From positions 948,408 to 1,012,407 of the forward strand of contig CAVWIZ010000008.1 of NCBI GenBank assembly GCA_963755195.1: DNA of 64,000 bases. Direction: 5' to 3'. Below, piece by piece: positions 37,744 to 47,012 of this stretch. Both the position numbers and the translations under genes were made by a program. The first letter of the stretch is position 1, and each line of letters starts with the position of its first letter. Under the pieces are notes generated by a model that was not told where the DNA came from, ran no database searches, and saw only the letters and a program-made list of their open reading frames with translations. Source of the DNA: CAVQJU01 sp963755195. GTDB taxonomy: Bacteria > Acidobacteriota > Vicinamibacteria > Vicinamibacterales > CAVVIG01.

Positions 37744-38506
37744 CGGTCGCATTCCGCCGGCCCACGACCAGCGTCCGCTGTCCGGCGACGACGGCCAGAT
37801 GCACCGGCACCCCGTACAGCTCGGACAGGCGCTCTTCCCGGAGCACTTCGTCTGTGGTTCCGTGAAGGATCGTGTGCGTGCCCAACAGCATGATCGACGT
37901 CGCAAGATTGAGGACGATCGGCAGCACGTGGGTGACGATCAGCATCGTCACGCCCTTGGTTCGGTTCAGACTGCGAAGGAACTCGAGGATGGCTGCCTCG
38001 CTGGCCGCGTCCATCCCGGCCGTTGGCTCGTCGAGCACGAGCACGTCTGGATCGGCGGCGAGCGCCCGGGCCAGCAGGACGCGCTGTTGCTGTCCGCCCG
38101 ACAGATTCCTGAAGAGCTGTTGGCTGAGCGGCTCGGCCCCAAGCAGGGCGAGCGCGCGAAGCGCCGCATCGAGATCCGTATGGTGCACGCGCTGAAAAGG
38201 CCCGGCCCTGGCGGTGCGTCCCATCAGGACCACTTCAAGCGCCGTGACGGGAAGGATCGTGTCGATGCGGTCGCGCTGCGGCACGTAGCTGATGGTCAGC
38301 CCGGCCTGTCGCTCCACGTGACCGTGTAGTGGCTTCAGTAGACCGAGGATCGTGCGCAGCAACGTGGTTTTGCCTGAGCCGTTCGGCCCCACGATTCCCA
38401 GGATCTCCCCGCGGTGCACGTCAAACGACACTCCCTCAAGGACGGCGTGCCGGTTGTATCCGAAACTCAACGTCCGCCCGGTCAAGATGGGATCGCTGTG
38501 TGTCAT
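37736..38506 (-). CDS. Metal ABC transporter ATP-binding protein (ZnuC/MntA family)
   Basis: 256 residues. Walker A GPNGSGKTT, Q-loop YVPQRDRID, signature LSGGQQQRVLLARA, Walker B VLVLDEPTAGMD and H-loop IVTHVL. The QRDRIDTILPVTALEVVLMG stretch is characteristic of ATPases of zinc/manganese importers. ATG 38506 is preferred to the upstream frame start because the latter adds an Arg/His-rich non-conserved leader. First gene of a two-gene operon with the permease. Confidence 0.85.
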   Translation of the reverse strand: MTHSDPILTGRTLSFGYNRHAVLEGVSFDVHRGEILGIVGPNGSGKTTLLRTILGLLKPLHGHVERQAGLTISYVPQRDRIDTILPVTALEVVLMGRTARAGPFQRVHHTDLDAALRALALLGAEPLSQQLFRNLSGGQQQRVLLARALAADPDVLVLDEPTAGMDAASEAAILEFLRSLNRTKGVTMLIVTHVLPIVLNLATSIMLLGTHTILHGTTDEVLREERLSELYGVPVHLAVVAGQRTLVVGRRNATDV

Positions 38507-38645
38507 ACGCTTTTCCCGCCGAGCGACAGGGCGGTGATGCAGCATAGACTAGTTCCTATCGGCTCTGGGGGCTCCGGAATCGCGCGATGACTACCGAACC
38601 GGTCGCGGGCGGCTCGTAGCCGCTCGCCGCTCAGTTCAGCCTCGC

Positions 38646-39953
38646 ATGCCCGCGACCCCGCGCACGCAACTGCCGCCCCGCCTGCTGCCGGTCCTCTACT
38701 TCGGGGTCGCGCACCTCGCGTTTGCGCTGGCGTGCCTGGCGGTTGCGCTCGATCCGCGCGGCGTGTCCGGTTTCTTCTACCACTCGCGGATGCTGGCGAT
38801 TGTCCACCTGGTGACGCTTGGCTGGATTACCGCCTCCATCCTCGGTTCGCTCTACGTCGTCGGGCCGATCGCCTTGCGCGTGTGGATCCCGGCCACGTGG
38901 CTCGACTACACCGCCTTCGCCTTCGTCCTCATCGGGATCGTCGGCATGGTGGCGCACTTCTGGATCCAGGAGTACGGCGGCATGGCGTGGTCGGCCATCA
39001 CGGTCGGCGCGGGCATCATCCTGGTCGGCGTTCACGTCGCCCGGCGCCTGCGTCAGGCGTCGCTGCCGCGTGCCATCAGCGCGCACATCATGCTCGCGTT
39101 TCTCAACATTCTCGCCGCCGCCACCCTCGGCGTGCTCATCGGATTCGACAAGGTCTATCATTTTCTGCCGGGATTCGTGCTCGCCAACGTCTTCGCGCAC
39201 GCTCACCTCGCGGCGCTCGGTTGGGCCACGATGATGGTGATCGGCGTCGCGTATCGACTGCTGCCGATGATTCTGCCCTCGGCCATGCCCGGCGGACCGC
39301 GTCTGTGGCCGAGCGCGGTTCTTCTTCAAACGGGCGTGACCGGTCTGTTCGTCACGCTGCTGTGGCGCGGTCCGTTTGCATGGGTGTTTGCGCTGACCAT
39401 CGTCAGCGGGTTGGCCGCGTTTCTCTCGCAGGTCGTGTGGATGTTGCGCCGTCTGCGTCCGCGTCCGCCCCATGTGCGCACGCCTGATCTCGCGGTGCTG
39501 CACGCGGGCGCATCGTTCGCCTGGCTCGCCGTCGCCTCGGTGCTCGGCGTCTGGCTCACGTTCGCCGCGCCATCGCCGAACATGTTGCGCGTCGCGATGG
39601 CGTACGGCGTCCTCGGCCTCTTGGGATTCCTGGCGCAGATGGTCATCGGCATGGAAGGGCGATTGCTGCCGATCTTTGCGTGGTATTGGGCGTACGCCAA
39701 CACCGGGTACAAGGGCCCCGTCCCGTCGCAGCACGAGATGGCCTGGCGCAACGCGCAGGAACTCGGGTTCGTGCTGTGGCTGTTCGGCGTGCCGGCGCTG
39801 GCGGGCGGCCTTGCCTTCGACGCCATTCCGTTCGTCAGCGCCGCCGCATGGTCTCTGTTTGCCGCGTCCCTCGTCGACACGGCAAATGTGATCCGGATCC
39901 TGCGCTACGCCTTCATGAGGCCGCCGGCGGCGCGGGCTCGCGCGGATGATTGA
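38646..39953 (+). CDS. Polytopic heme-protein-like membrane protein (NnrS / cbb3 subunit I-like)
   Basis: 435 residues with about 12 membrane helices. Conserved His occur within helices: MLAIVHLVTLGWITASILGS, FAHAHLAALGWATMMVIGVA and the loop MVIGMEGRLLPIFAWY. This His pattern resembles NnrS and the cbb3-oxidase-I-like proteins, which bind heme or copper and are linked to nitric oxide tolerance. No cofactor is proven here. It stands alone on its strand, divergent from the metal ABC operon by 140 bases. Confidence 0.6.
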   Translation: MPATPRTQLPPRLLPVLYFGVAHLAFALACLAVALDPRGVSGFFYHSRMLAIVHLVTLGWITASILGSLYVVGPIALRVWIPATWLDYTAFAFVLIGIVGMVAHFWIQEYGGMAWSAITVGAGIILVGVHVARRLRQASLPRAISAHIMLAFLNILAAATLGVLIGFDKVYHFLPGFVLANVFAHAHLAALGWATMMVIGVAYRLLPMILPSAMPGGPRLWPSAVLLQTGVTGLFVTLLWRGPFAWVFALTIVSGLAAFLSQVVWMLRRLRPRPPHVRTPDLAVLHAGASFAWLAVASVLGVWLTFAAPSPNMLRVAMAYGVLGLLGFLAQMVIGMEGRLLPIFAWYWAYANTGYKGPVPSQHEMAWRNAQELGFVLWLFGVPALAGGLAFDAIPFVSAAAWSLFAASLVDTANVIRILRYAFMRPPAARARADD

Positions 39954-40046
39954 GTGGTTCTTATGGCAGGATATGTGACACGCATGCCGTTGACCGTGCC
40001 GCCTCACCCCTTGTCTCTTTGAATCATCGAGAAGGACTCTTTCATC

Positions 40047-41444
40047 ATGAGCATCAACAGTCTTGAGGACGTCATACAAGCCGCGGGCGACCCCGTTACG
40101 CTGCTCCGCAATCTGCAGAGCGGACCCAACGTCTATCCCGGCGTGCCGCCCGAATTCACCAACTGGCGAGACGAGACGCAGGCGTGGCAGAAGACCTGCG
40201 TGCTCTTCAACCAGTCCTACCATATGGCCGACCTGGCCGTCGAAGGGCCCGACGCGCTGAAACTGCTCACGCGGCTCGGCGTCAACAGCTTCGCCGGGTA
40301 CGTCGTGGACAAAGCCAAGCAGTTCGTGCCGTGCAGCTACGACGGTCATGTCATCGGCGACGTGATCCTGTTCTACCTGGGCCCGAATCAATTCAACCTC
40401 GTGGGACGAGTCCCGGTGCTCAACTGGATCCGCTTTCACGCGGCCACCGGCGGCTACGACGTCAAAGTCGAGCTCGACGAACGATCGGCTGCGCGCAAGG
40501 ACCCCCTCAATCGCAGGTCCTACCGTTTCCAGCTCCAGGGTCCGAACGCCATGAAGGTGATGGAGAAACTGCTGGGCACGCGGCCGCCCGAGCTCAAGTT
40601 CTTCAACATGGGTTCCATCACCGTCGCCGGCAAGTCCGTCCGCACGCTCAGGCACGGCATGGCCGGGCAGCCCGGGTACGAGATGTTCGGACCGTTCGCG
40701 GACGGCGAAGCCGTGCGCGAAGCCATCGTGAGGGCCGGCGAGGCATTCGGACTGCGGCAGGTGGGCGGCCGCGCCTACTCGGCCAACACGCTGGAATCGG
40801 GTTGGATTCCCTCACCGCTGCCGGCCGTCTATACCGGCGAGAAGATGAAGTCCTATCGCCAGTGGCTCCCGGCCGATTGTTACGAGGCGAAGGCGTCGAT
40901 CGGCGGGAGCTTCAATTCGCCGAACATCGAAGACTACTACCTGACGCCCTGGGATCTCGGCTACGGCCCGCACGTCAAATTCGATCACGATTTCATCGGC
41001 CGCGAGGCGCTCGAGCAGCGCGCCAAGGGTGCACATCGCAAGAAGGTCACGCTCGCGATCAACACCGACGACGTGATGCGGGCCATCGGCAGCCAGTTCC
41101 AGAAGGCGCATCGCGCCAAGTTCATCGAATTCCCATCGGCCGTCTATGCGATGCACCCCTACGACAAGGTCACGAAACACGGCAAGACGATCGGCATCTC
41201 GACCTGGGTGGGCTACAGCGCGAACGAAGGACAGATGCTGACGCTCGCGATCCTCGACGCCGAGCATGCGACGATCGGCAACGACGTGACCTTTGTCTGG
41301 GGTGAGGAGCGCGGCGGCACATCCAAGCCCGCCGTCGAACGCCACGACCAGATCGAGATGCGTGCGGTCGTCTGCCCGGTGCCCTACAGCGAGGTGGCAC
41401 GCACCGAATACGCCGCGGCAGGCTGGCGCACGGGCACGCGGTAA
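40047..41444 (+). CDS. ligM: Vanillate/3-O-methylgallate O-demethylase (LigM/DesA-like aminomethyltransferase)
   Basis: 465 residues, the size of LigM. It belongs to the GcvT fold: NQSYHMADLAVEGPDALKLL, RSYRFQLQGPNAMKVMEKLL, RHGMAGQPGYEMFGPF and, near the end, RGGTSKPAVERHDQIEMRAVVCPVPY. LigM and DesA move the methoxyl carbon of vanillate, 3-O-methylgallate or syringate to tetrahydrofolate. The length and the GQPGYEMFGP block favour this over glycine-cleavage T protein. The MFS gene begins on the next base. Gallate made here could feed the dioxygenase at 9451. Confidence 0.75.
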   Translation: MSINSLEDVIQAAGDPVTLLRNLQSGPNVYPGVPPEFTNWRDETQAWQKTCVLFNQSYHMADLAVEGPDALKLLTRLGVNSFAGYVVDKAKQFVPCSYDGHVIGDVILFYLGPNQFNLVGRVPVLNWIRFHAATGGYDVKVELDERSAARKDPLNRRSYRFQLQGPNAMKVMEKLLGTRPPELKFFNMGSITVAGKSVRTLRHGMAGQPGYEMFGPFADGEAVREAIVRAGEAFGLRQVGGRAYSANTLESGWIPSPLPAVYTGEKMKSYRQWLPADCYEAKASIGGSFNSPNIEDYYLTPWDLGYGPHVKFDHDFIGREALEQRAKGAHRKKVTLAINTDDVMRAIGSQFQKAHRAKFIEFPSAVYAMHPYDKVTKHGKTIGISTWVGYSANEGQMLTLAILDAEHATIGNDVTFVWGEERGGTSKPAVERHDQIEMRAVVCPVPYSEVARTEYAAAGWRTGTR

Positions 41445-42650
41445 GTGGACGGCGCAGGCTCTGCCCGCATCGGTCCCGTGGAGTTTGTCGGGCTCATGGC
41501 GGCCCTGACGGCGCTCGTCGCGCTGTCGATCGACATGATCCTGCCGGCGCTTCCGGCCATCGGCGCCACTCTCGGCGTTCGCCGCGCCAACGACAGCCAG
41601 TTCGTCCTCTCGCTGCTGTTTCTCGGGTTTGGACTCGGTCAGTTCCTCTACGGCCCGGTGTCGGACAGCGTCGGCCGCAAGCCCGCTGTGTACGCCGGCC
41701 TGGCGCTGTTTGCGGCCGGCTGCACGCTGTCGCTCGCGGCCAGGACTTTCCCCGTCATGCTCGCCGGCCGGGTCCTCCAGGGTCTTGGCGTCGCCGGCCC
41801 ACGAACCATGACCATCGCGCTGGTTCGAGACAAGTTCGAAGGCCACGTGATGGCGCGCGTGATGTCGTTCGTCATGGCGGTCTTCATTCTCGTCCCCGTC
41901 ATCGCGCCGTCGCTCGGTCAGGCCGTGCTCGAGGTTTCGAGCTGGCGAACGATTTTCGGCCTGTACCTGACGCTGGCGCTTGTCGTGCTGGTCTGGTTCG
42001 GCTGGCGGCAGGAAGAAACGTTGCGGCGCGATCGGCGCCGTGCGTTTTCGGCGGCGACGATTGCGAATGCGGCCCGCGAGGTGTTCACCCACCGGGTGGC
42101 GCTCGGCTACACGCTGGCGGCCGGGCTCATGTACGGTGCGTTCATCGGGTATCTGACATCCGTCCAGCAGATTCTTCAGCAGCAGTACGCGCTCGGCCCG
42201 CGGTTTCCGATGTACTTCGCGGCGCTGGCCATTGCCCTGGGCGCGGCCTCGCTCTGCAACGCCAGACTCGTCGGCCGCTACGGCATGCACCGATTGTCGC
42301 GGTGGGCTGTCAGGCTGGTCGCGCTCGTCTCGATCCCGTTCGCCGCCTTCGCCGTCAGCCGCTCCGGGCATCCCGAGCTCTGGGCGCTGATGCTCTACCT
42401 GTTGACGGCGTTTTTCGGCATCGGCCTGCTGTTCGGGAATCTCAGCGCGATGGCGATGCAGCCGCTCGGACATATCGCCGGCACCGGAGCCGCGGTGGTC
42501 GGCGGCCTGCAGACGTTGATTTCATTGTTGCTGGGCACGGCGATCGGTCAGAGCTACAACGGCACCGTCGTTCCGCTCGTTGCCGGATTCGCCATCCTCA
42601 GCGTGCTGGCCATGATCGCGATGCGCTGGGCCGAGCCGTCGCGCTTGTGA
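41445..42650 (+). CDS. MFS transporter, Bcr/CflA type
   Basis: 401 residues with 12 membrane helices. The Bcr/CflA landmark GQFLYGPVSDSVGRKP lies in the loop between helices 2 and 3; SIDMILPALPAIGA precedes it. GTG 41445 starts immediately after the TAA of the O-demethylase, so translation is probably coupled. The class is usually a drug/H+ antiporter, but co-transcription with an aromatic demethylase suggests uptake or export of a methoxylated aromatic acid. Confidence 0.82.
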   Translation: MDGAGSARIGPVEFVGLMAALTALVALSIDMILPALPAIGATLGVRRANDSQFVLSLLFLGFGLGQFLYGPVSDSVGRKPAVYAGLALFAAGCTLSLAARTFPVMLAGRVLQGLGVAGPRTMTIALVRDKFEGHVMARVMSFVMAVFILVPVIAPSLGQAVLEVSSWRTIFGLYLTLALVVLVWFGWRQEETLRRDRRRAFSAATIANAAREVFTHRVALGYTLAAGLMYGAFIGYLTSVQQILQQQYALGPRFPMYFAALAIALGAASLCNARLVGRYGMHRLSRWAVRLVALVSIPFAAFAVSRSGHPELWALMLYLLTAFFGIGLLFGNLSAMAMQPLGHIAGTGAAVVGGLQTLISLLLGTAIGQSYNGTVVPLVAGFAILSVLAMIAMRWAEPSRL

Positions 42651-42657
42651 GGACGCG

Positions 42658-43389
42658 TCAAAGCGGCCGTAGCGTTTCCACTGCCCTCTTCAAGGAATGC
42701 TTCGGCCGGCGGGACACGCGGACGGGCCGTCGGACACACTCGGCAAGCGGCGCAGCCATCAATGCCAGCGCGACGCCGAACAGCGGCCAATTGAACGCGT
42801 TGGGCAACACCGATCGCATCGCCTGGACGCCGTCGGGCAGGGCGCGAAGCGCATCGGCCATGAACAGGTAGAGGGCAATCGCGACGCCGACCGCGTTGCA
42901 GCGCCACAGTGTCGATGCCCTCGGTCGGCCGCCGGGGCTCGTGCCGCGCCCGCTCGCGAAAGTACCCCACACGATCATCAGCGCGGCGATGGACATCGGC
43001 GCAAGCACCGGGCCCCACCACGGCACCGGCAGGAGAAAGAGGACGTCCCAATCGAACAGCGAGCGCGGCCAGCCTGAGATCCACTTGAGAAACAGATAGT
43101 AGAAGAGGTCCCAGACACCGAACGCGAGGGCGCTGTACGCCAACCGGCTGCGCGCTGTCCGCCCGGCGATCGCGCCGAGGGTCAGCAGCATGAGGAGCGT
43201 GGCCGCTTCACGTACGAGTTCGACGCGTCCCAGGATGCCGCCGATCGGCAGCGGATCCGGCTGATAGGGATTCACACGATCCACCAGCACTCGAAGGTCG
43301 TAGACAACGGCCGCTTCGACCCACGCCATTCCAATCGCAAAGGTCGCGACCAGCAGCCAACGGTTGCGCACGTGGGCTCGGCGGCTCAT
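42658..43389 (-). CDS. Membrane protein overlapping ispH (unknown)
   Basis: 243 residues with six or seven predicted membrane helices. WDLFYYLFLKWISGWPRSLFDWD is a distinctive central stretch. Its ATG overlaps the IspH stop codon (ATGA at 43386-43389), so it is translated after ispH. The C-terminal tail is Arg-rich and cytoplasmic. I do not recognise the family; similar proteins of this size are annotated hypothetical. Confidence 0.6.
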   Translation of the reverse strand: MSRRAHVRNRWLLVATFAIGMAWVEAAVVYDLRVLVDRVNPYQPDPLPIGGILGRVELVREAATLLMLLTLGAIAGRTARSRLAYSALAFGVWDLFYYLFLKWISGWPRSLFDWDVLFLLPVPWWGPVLAPMSIAALMIVWGTFASGRGTSPGGRPRASTLWRCNAVGVAIALYLFMADALRALPDGVQAMRSVLPNAFNWPLFGVALALMAAPLAECVRRPVRVSRRPKHSLKRAVETLRPL

Positions 43390-44234
43390 CGGCCGCCTGC
43401 GAGCTCATTTACCCGCGCTTCGACACGATCGATGATGTCATCGGGTGTGGATGTGCCGGCCGTGATCCCCACGGTGCGTGCCGCGGCAAACCAGTCGGCG
43501 CCGAGGCCGGCCTCCGTTTCGATGTGGTGCACACGCGAACAGTGGCGGCGGCACGTGTTCACAAGTTCCAGGGTGTTGTTGCTGCCAGCGCCACCGACGA
43601 CGATGACGATGTCGCAACGGCGTGCCAGGGCGACGGCTGAGTCCTGGCGCTGTTTGGTGGGCTGACAGACCGTGTCGATGAATCGGACGTCCGACGCCCT
43701 GAAACGCGCCCGGATGAGCGCGACCAGACGTTCGACTTTGTCGATTGGCTGCGTGGTTTGCGCCGCGATGCCGATGCGTGGATGTTCGTCGAGCGCCCGC
43801 ACATCGGTCTCGTCGATGACGACATCGAAGTCGTCCAGATCGTCGGTCAGTCCGCGTACCTCGACGTGGGCGCGCTGGCCGATGATGACGGGATGATAGC
43901 CGTCGCGTCGCAACGCCATGATCGCCTGGTGCACCGTGCGAACGAGCGGACACGTGGCTTCCACGACCTCGAGGCCGAGCGCGCGTGCGTTCGACAGCGC
44001 CCGCTCCGAAGCGCCGTGCGCCGTCACCATCACCGTGCCCGTCGCCGCCCGGGCGGGATCGTGAACGATCGCGATATCCCTGGCTCTGAGCGCCGACAGG
44101 ACGTCCGGGTTGTGCACGAGGTCGCCGAGAATCGTGAGGGGACCCGAGGCGGCCCGGTCGAAAGCGAAGGCGATCGCGTCGCGGACACCAAAGCACATGC
44201 CGAGATGTTGTGCCCGGATGATCTGAATGGCCAT
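43386..44234 (-). CDS. ispH: 4-hydroxy-3-methylbut-2-enyl diphosphate reductase
   Basis: 282 residues, complete. The three cluster-binding cysteines are present: C14 in LGMCFGVRDA, C95 in VEATCPLV and C190 in FIDTVCQPTKQRQ. Substrate-binding His are in GDLVHNPDV (H41) and VTAHGAS (H73). IspH is the last enzyme of the MEP isoprenoid pathway, reducing HMBPP to IPP and DMAPP with a [4Fe-4S] cluster. It heads a two-gene operon with the membrane protein. An AT-rich island just upstream (44235-44275), containing TATAGT on this strand, is the likely promoter region. Confidence 0.93.
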   Translation of the reverse strand: MAIQIIRAQHLGMCFGVRDAIAFAFDRAASGPLTILGDLVHNPDVLSALRARDIAIVHDPARAATGTVMVTAHGASERALSNARALGLEVVEATCPLVRTVHQAIMALRRDGYHPVIIGQRAHVEVRGLTDDLDDFDVVIDETDVRALDEHPRIGIAAQTTQPIDKVERLVALIRARFRASDVRFIDTVCQPTKQRQDSAVALARRCDIVIVVGGAGSNNTLELVNTCRRHCSRVHHIETEAGLGADWFAAARTVGITAGTSTPDDIIDRVEARVNELAGGR

Positions 44235-44377
44235 ATGTAGACATAAACTTTACTATACAAATTACTTTTCTTCAACGCCTGTGCAGGGCTTCCCAGGAAT
44301 CGACCTGGGTCCCGTGTGCGATCGCGGGTGTCTCGTGCTACCTTGGGCTTTCGCGTATCACTTGGAAAGGAGACCGT

Positions 44378-45110
44378 ATGCACAGCAGGTGTGCCCTCTC
44401 AGTGGCCCTCGTCGGCGTGATGACCTTGTGTCCCCTTCAGGCGAAGGGCGATGCCCAGGACAAGGACAAAGACAAGCCGGTCGTGCAGCTCCCCCAACCC
44501 GGGGTGCCGCAGATCCAGACGCTCGAGGGCAAGTTCGTCCGCGTCGCGTACAACAACGAAGGCTATGCGATCATCGGATACCAGGCCTCGAACCGTTCGG
44601 TCGGCGAAGAATGGATGCTGCTCGAGTTCGGTATGACGGTGATGGACAAGACGCCGGAGTACCGGTTGACGCGCGCCGCGCTGTCGCTCGACACGCCGGA
44701 CGGCAAGACGATTCCCCTGCCGACGGCCGTCGAACAGCGGGAGGGGAACACCGCCGCGATTAACGCGATTCAGCAACGGGCGAAGGTCCAACGCGATTCC
44801 ATCAACTACTTTCCGACGAGCGCGTACCGGGCGTGCGCCATCCTGTTCTTTCCCGACCTGGGAGCTCGCTCGCTGCCGTTCGACGTCGTGGATGTCAGCA
44901 ACGACCGCGCCTGTCTCGGCCGTCTCTATTTCAAGATCCCCGGCGGTATCGCGTACGGCCAGGTACTGGCTCAACGTGAAGCTCCAGAACAGCCTCCTGC
45001 GCGTGCCCTTTCGGATCCTGACCGCGGATGAAGAGAAGTTCTTGTCGAAGAACTACAAGAGCATCGAGAAGCAGGTCAAAGAGGTGTTCAAGCCGAAGAA
45101 GAAGAAGTGA
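44378..45110 (+). CDS. Secreted protein of unknown function, frameshifted
   Basis: About 244 residues after correction. Signal peptide MHSRCALSVALVGVMTLCPL followed by a charged DKDKDKP linker. The body EGKFVRVAYNNEGYAIIGYQ, GEEWMLLEFGMTVMDKTPEY and INYFPTSAYRACAILFFP is beta-rich, and the C-terminus ends in KPKKKK. An extra base near 44968 breaks the frame; removing it joins GGIAYGQ to YWLNVKLQNSLLRVPF. AAGGAG precedes the ATG. Followed by a DUF4136 gene after 118 bases. No family function recognised. Confidence 0.6.
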
Positions 45111-45228
45111 CCGGAAGTCGTCCCGTTGGGGCTTGCCGAAACTGCATAGCGCCTCCCGGCCGAGCTTGGTAGACTACGATCGAACAGGGCCAGATTCGGC
45201 CCATGTCGGGCCTCTCAGGAGACTAGTC

Positions 45229-45768
45229 ATGAAGATGCTACCCGCGGCGCTCACCGGTTTACTCCTCGCGCTCCCCGCGCTCGCCGTCGCACAGGATGTG
45301 AAGACGGACTACGACAAAGCGTACAACTTCGCGCCGGTCAAGACCTACTCGATCAGGATCGGCACAACCTGGGGCAACGACCTCTCGCAGCGCCGGGTGC
45401 TCGACGAGGTCGATGAGGCCATCACCGCCAAGGGGTGGAAGAAGGCCGCCGAAGGCCAGGCGGATATTCACGTCGTCCTCCACGGCGCGACGCAGACCAA
45501 GCACAGCGCCAACACGTTCTACACCGGCACCATGGGCGGCTACGGCTACCGCTACGGCGGCATGGGCATGGCCTCGGCACAGACTACTGTGAGCGAGTAC
45601 ACGGTCGGCACGCTCGTGGTGGACATGTTCGACGCGAAAACCAAGAACCTCGTCTTCCGCGGGACTGCCGAGGACGAGATCTCGGACAAAGCGGAGAAGA
45701 ACGTGAAGAAGATCGAGAAGGCTTCCGCGAAGATGTTCAAGAACTTCCCGCCGTCGGCAAAGAAGTAG
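45229..45768 (+). CDS. DUF4136 secreted protein
   Basis: 179 residues. Signal peptide MKMLPAALTGLLLALPALAV cut at AQDVKTDYDKAYNFAPVKTY, the conserved DUF4136 start. Further blocks are KGWKKAAEGQADIHVVLHG, a glycine/tyrosine-rich loop MGGYGYRYGGMGM and GTLVVDMFDAKTKNLVFRG. Ends in a Lys-rich tail. DUF4136 proteins are periplasmic or outer-membrane associated with unknown role and are common in Acidobacteria and Bacteroidetes. Terminated by hairpins at 45782-45850. Confidence 0.82.
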   Translation: MKMLPAALTGLLLALPALAVAQDVKTDYDKAYNFAPVKTYSIRIGTTWGNDLSQRRVLDEVDEAITAKGWKKAAEGQADIHVVLHGATQTKHSANTFYTGTMGGYGYRYGGMGMASAQTTVSEYTVGTLVVDMFDAKTKNLVFRGTAEDEISDKAEKNVKKIEKASAKMFKNFPPSAKK

Positions 45769-45781
45769 CGCCGCCCACCGA

Positions 45782-45850
45782 CAACTCGGGAGTTGTACCG
45801 AGTTGCGCGGTTCAGGCTGCAGTGGCCAACTCGCCAACGGCGAGTTGGCC
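45782..45850. terminator. Double hairpin between convergent genes
   Basis: First hairpin CAACTCGG / CCGAGTTG (45782-45789, 45798-45805). Second hairpin GGCCAACTCGCC / GGCGAGTTGGCC with loop AAC (45824-45835, 45839-45850). Both share the AACTCG core, so alternative pairings are possible. The site separates the DUF4136 gene from the minus-strand MFS remnant. No T tract follows on either strand. Confidence 0.65.
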
Positions 45851-45861
45851 GCTCAGGCTTC

Positions 45862-46119
45862 TCACCGCCGAGCCTCCTCCGGCGGCCGGGCCCCCACGAA
45901 CTGCCTGTAGAGCACGACGTCGTAGACGATCTTGAGTGCTCCCGCCAGGAAGAACGAGAGATTCCACAAGGCGGGCCGCGCAAACATGAGGCCCACAAAG
46001 AACGGACTGATCGAAGCGCCGATCGTGCGCGCGACACCGGTAAAGCCTCCGGCTGCCGCTCGTTCCTCGGGAGTCGCGACGGCCTTGATCGCCACAACGT
46101 TATCGATTGCGGCGCCGGC
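45862..46119 (-). pseudogene. MFS transporter C-terminal remnant
   Basis: The last 85 or so residues of a major facilitator protein: AVATPEERAAAGGFTGVARTI, ISPFFVGLMFARPALW and FFLAGALKIVYDVVLYRQF, corresponding to the loop before helix 11 through the C-terminus. No start or upstream transmembrane part exists in any frame, so about 300 residues are missing. The open frame upstream of it is not protein-like. Confidence 0.65.
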
Positions 46120-46173
46120 GGGCGCGTATGCACAACAGGCGGCGACGACCTGCAGACTCATTTGCGAGCTTGA

Positions 46174-46374
46174 TTGGACACGGCACTCCACATCTTCAAG
46201 CGTCTGCCTGAAGGCCGGTGGCTTCGAGGTGTCGAATTCGAGACGTCTCTCGACTATCTGGCCACGGGACTTCCGAAGAAGGGTGACGTGTTCGCGGATG
46301 GGTCTCGCTTTCTTGACGACGCCAGCCACTGGTCTTTTTCGTTCGTGATCGTGATCCCGATCGCGCCCTTCTAA
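46174..46374 (+). CDS. Possible small protein or fragment
   Basis: A 66-codon frame from TTG 46174 with the start LDTALHIFKRLPEGRWLRGV, which resembles the N-terminus of short bacterial proteins of the type LHIFKRxPxG. The later part (SFVIVIPIAPF) looks unrelated. There is no ribosome site. It may be a fragment of a small gene left beside the MFS remnant. Confidence 0.25.
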   Translation: MDTALHIFKRLPEGRWLRGVEFETSLDYLATGLPKKGDVFADGSRFLDDASHWSFSFVIVIPIAPF

Positions 46375-46464
46375 GCGATTGCGGTATGAAATCAGTCGAT
46401 CTACCTTACAACCGGTTGCATAAACAGAACCGCGCGGACGTGCCGCGTGAGGAAAGGAAGTGGT

Positions 46465-46995
<531 letters not shown>

Positions 46996-47012
46996 TCTGT
47001 CAACAGCCAACG

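Noticed and set aside
38631..40655. A 674-codon open frame on the minus strand
   Set aside because: Antisense to the NnrS-like and LigM-like genes; highly charged, no domain-like sequence.
40812..42473. A 553-codon open frame antisense to the demethylase and MFS genes
   Set aside because: Shadow composition and no conserved motifs.
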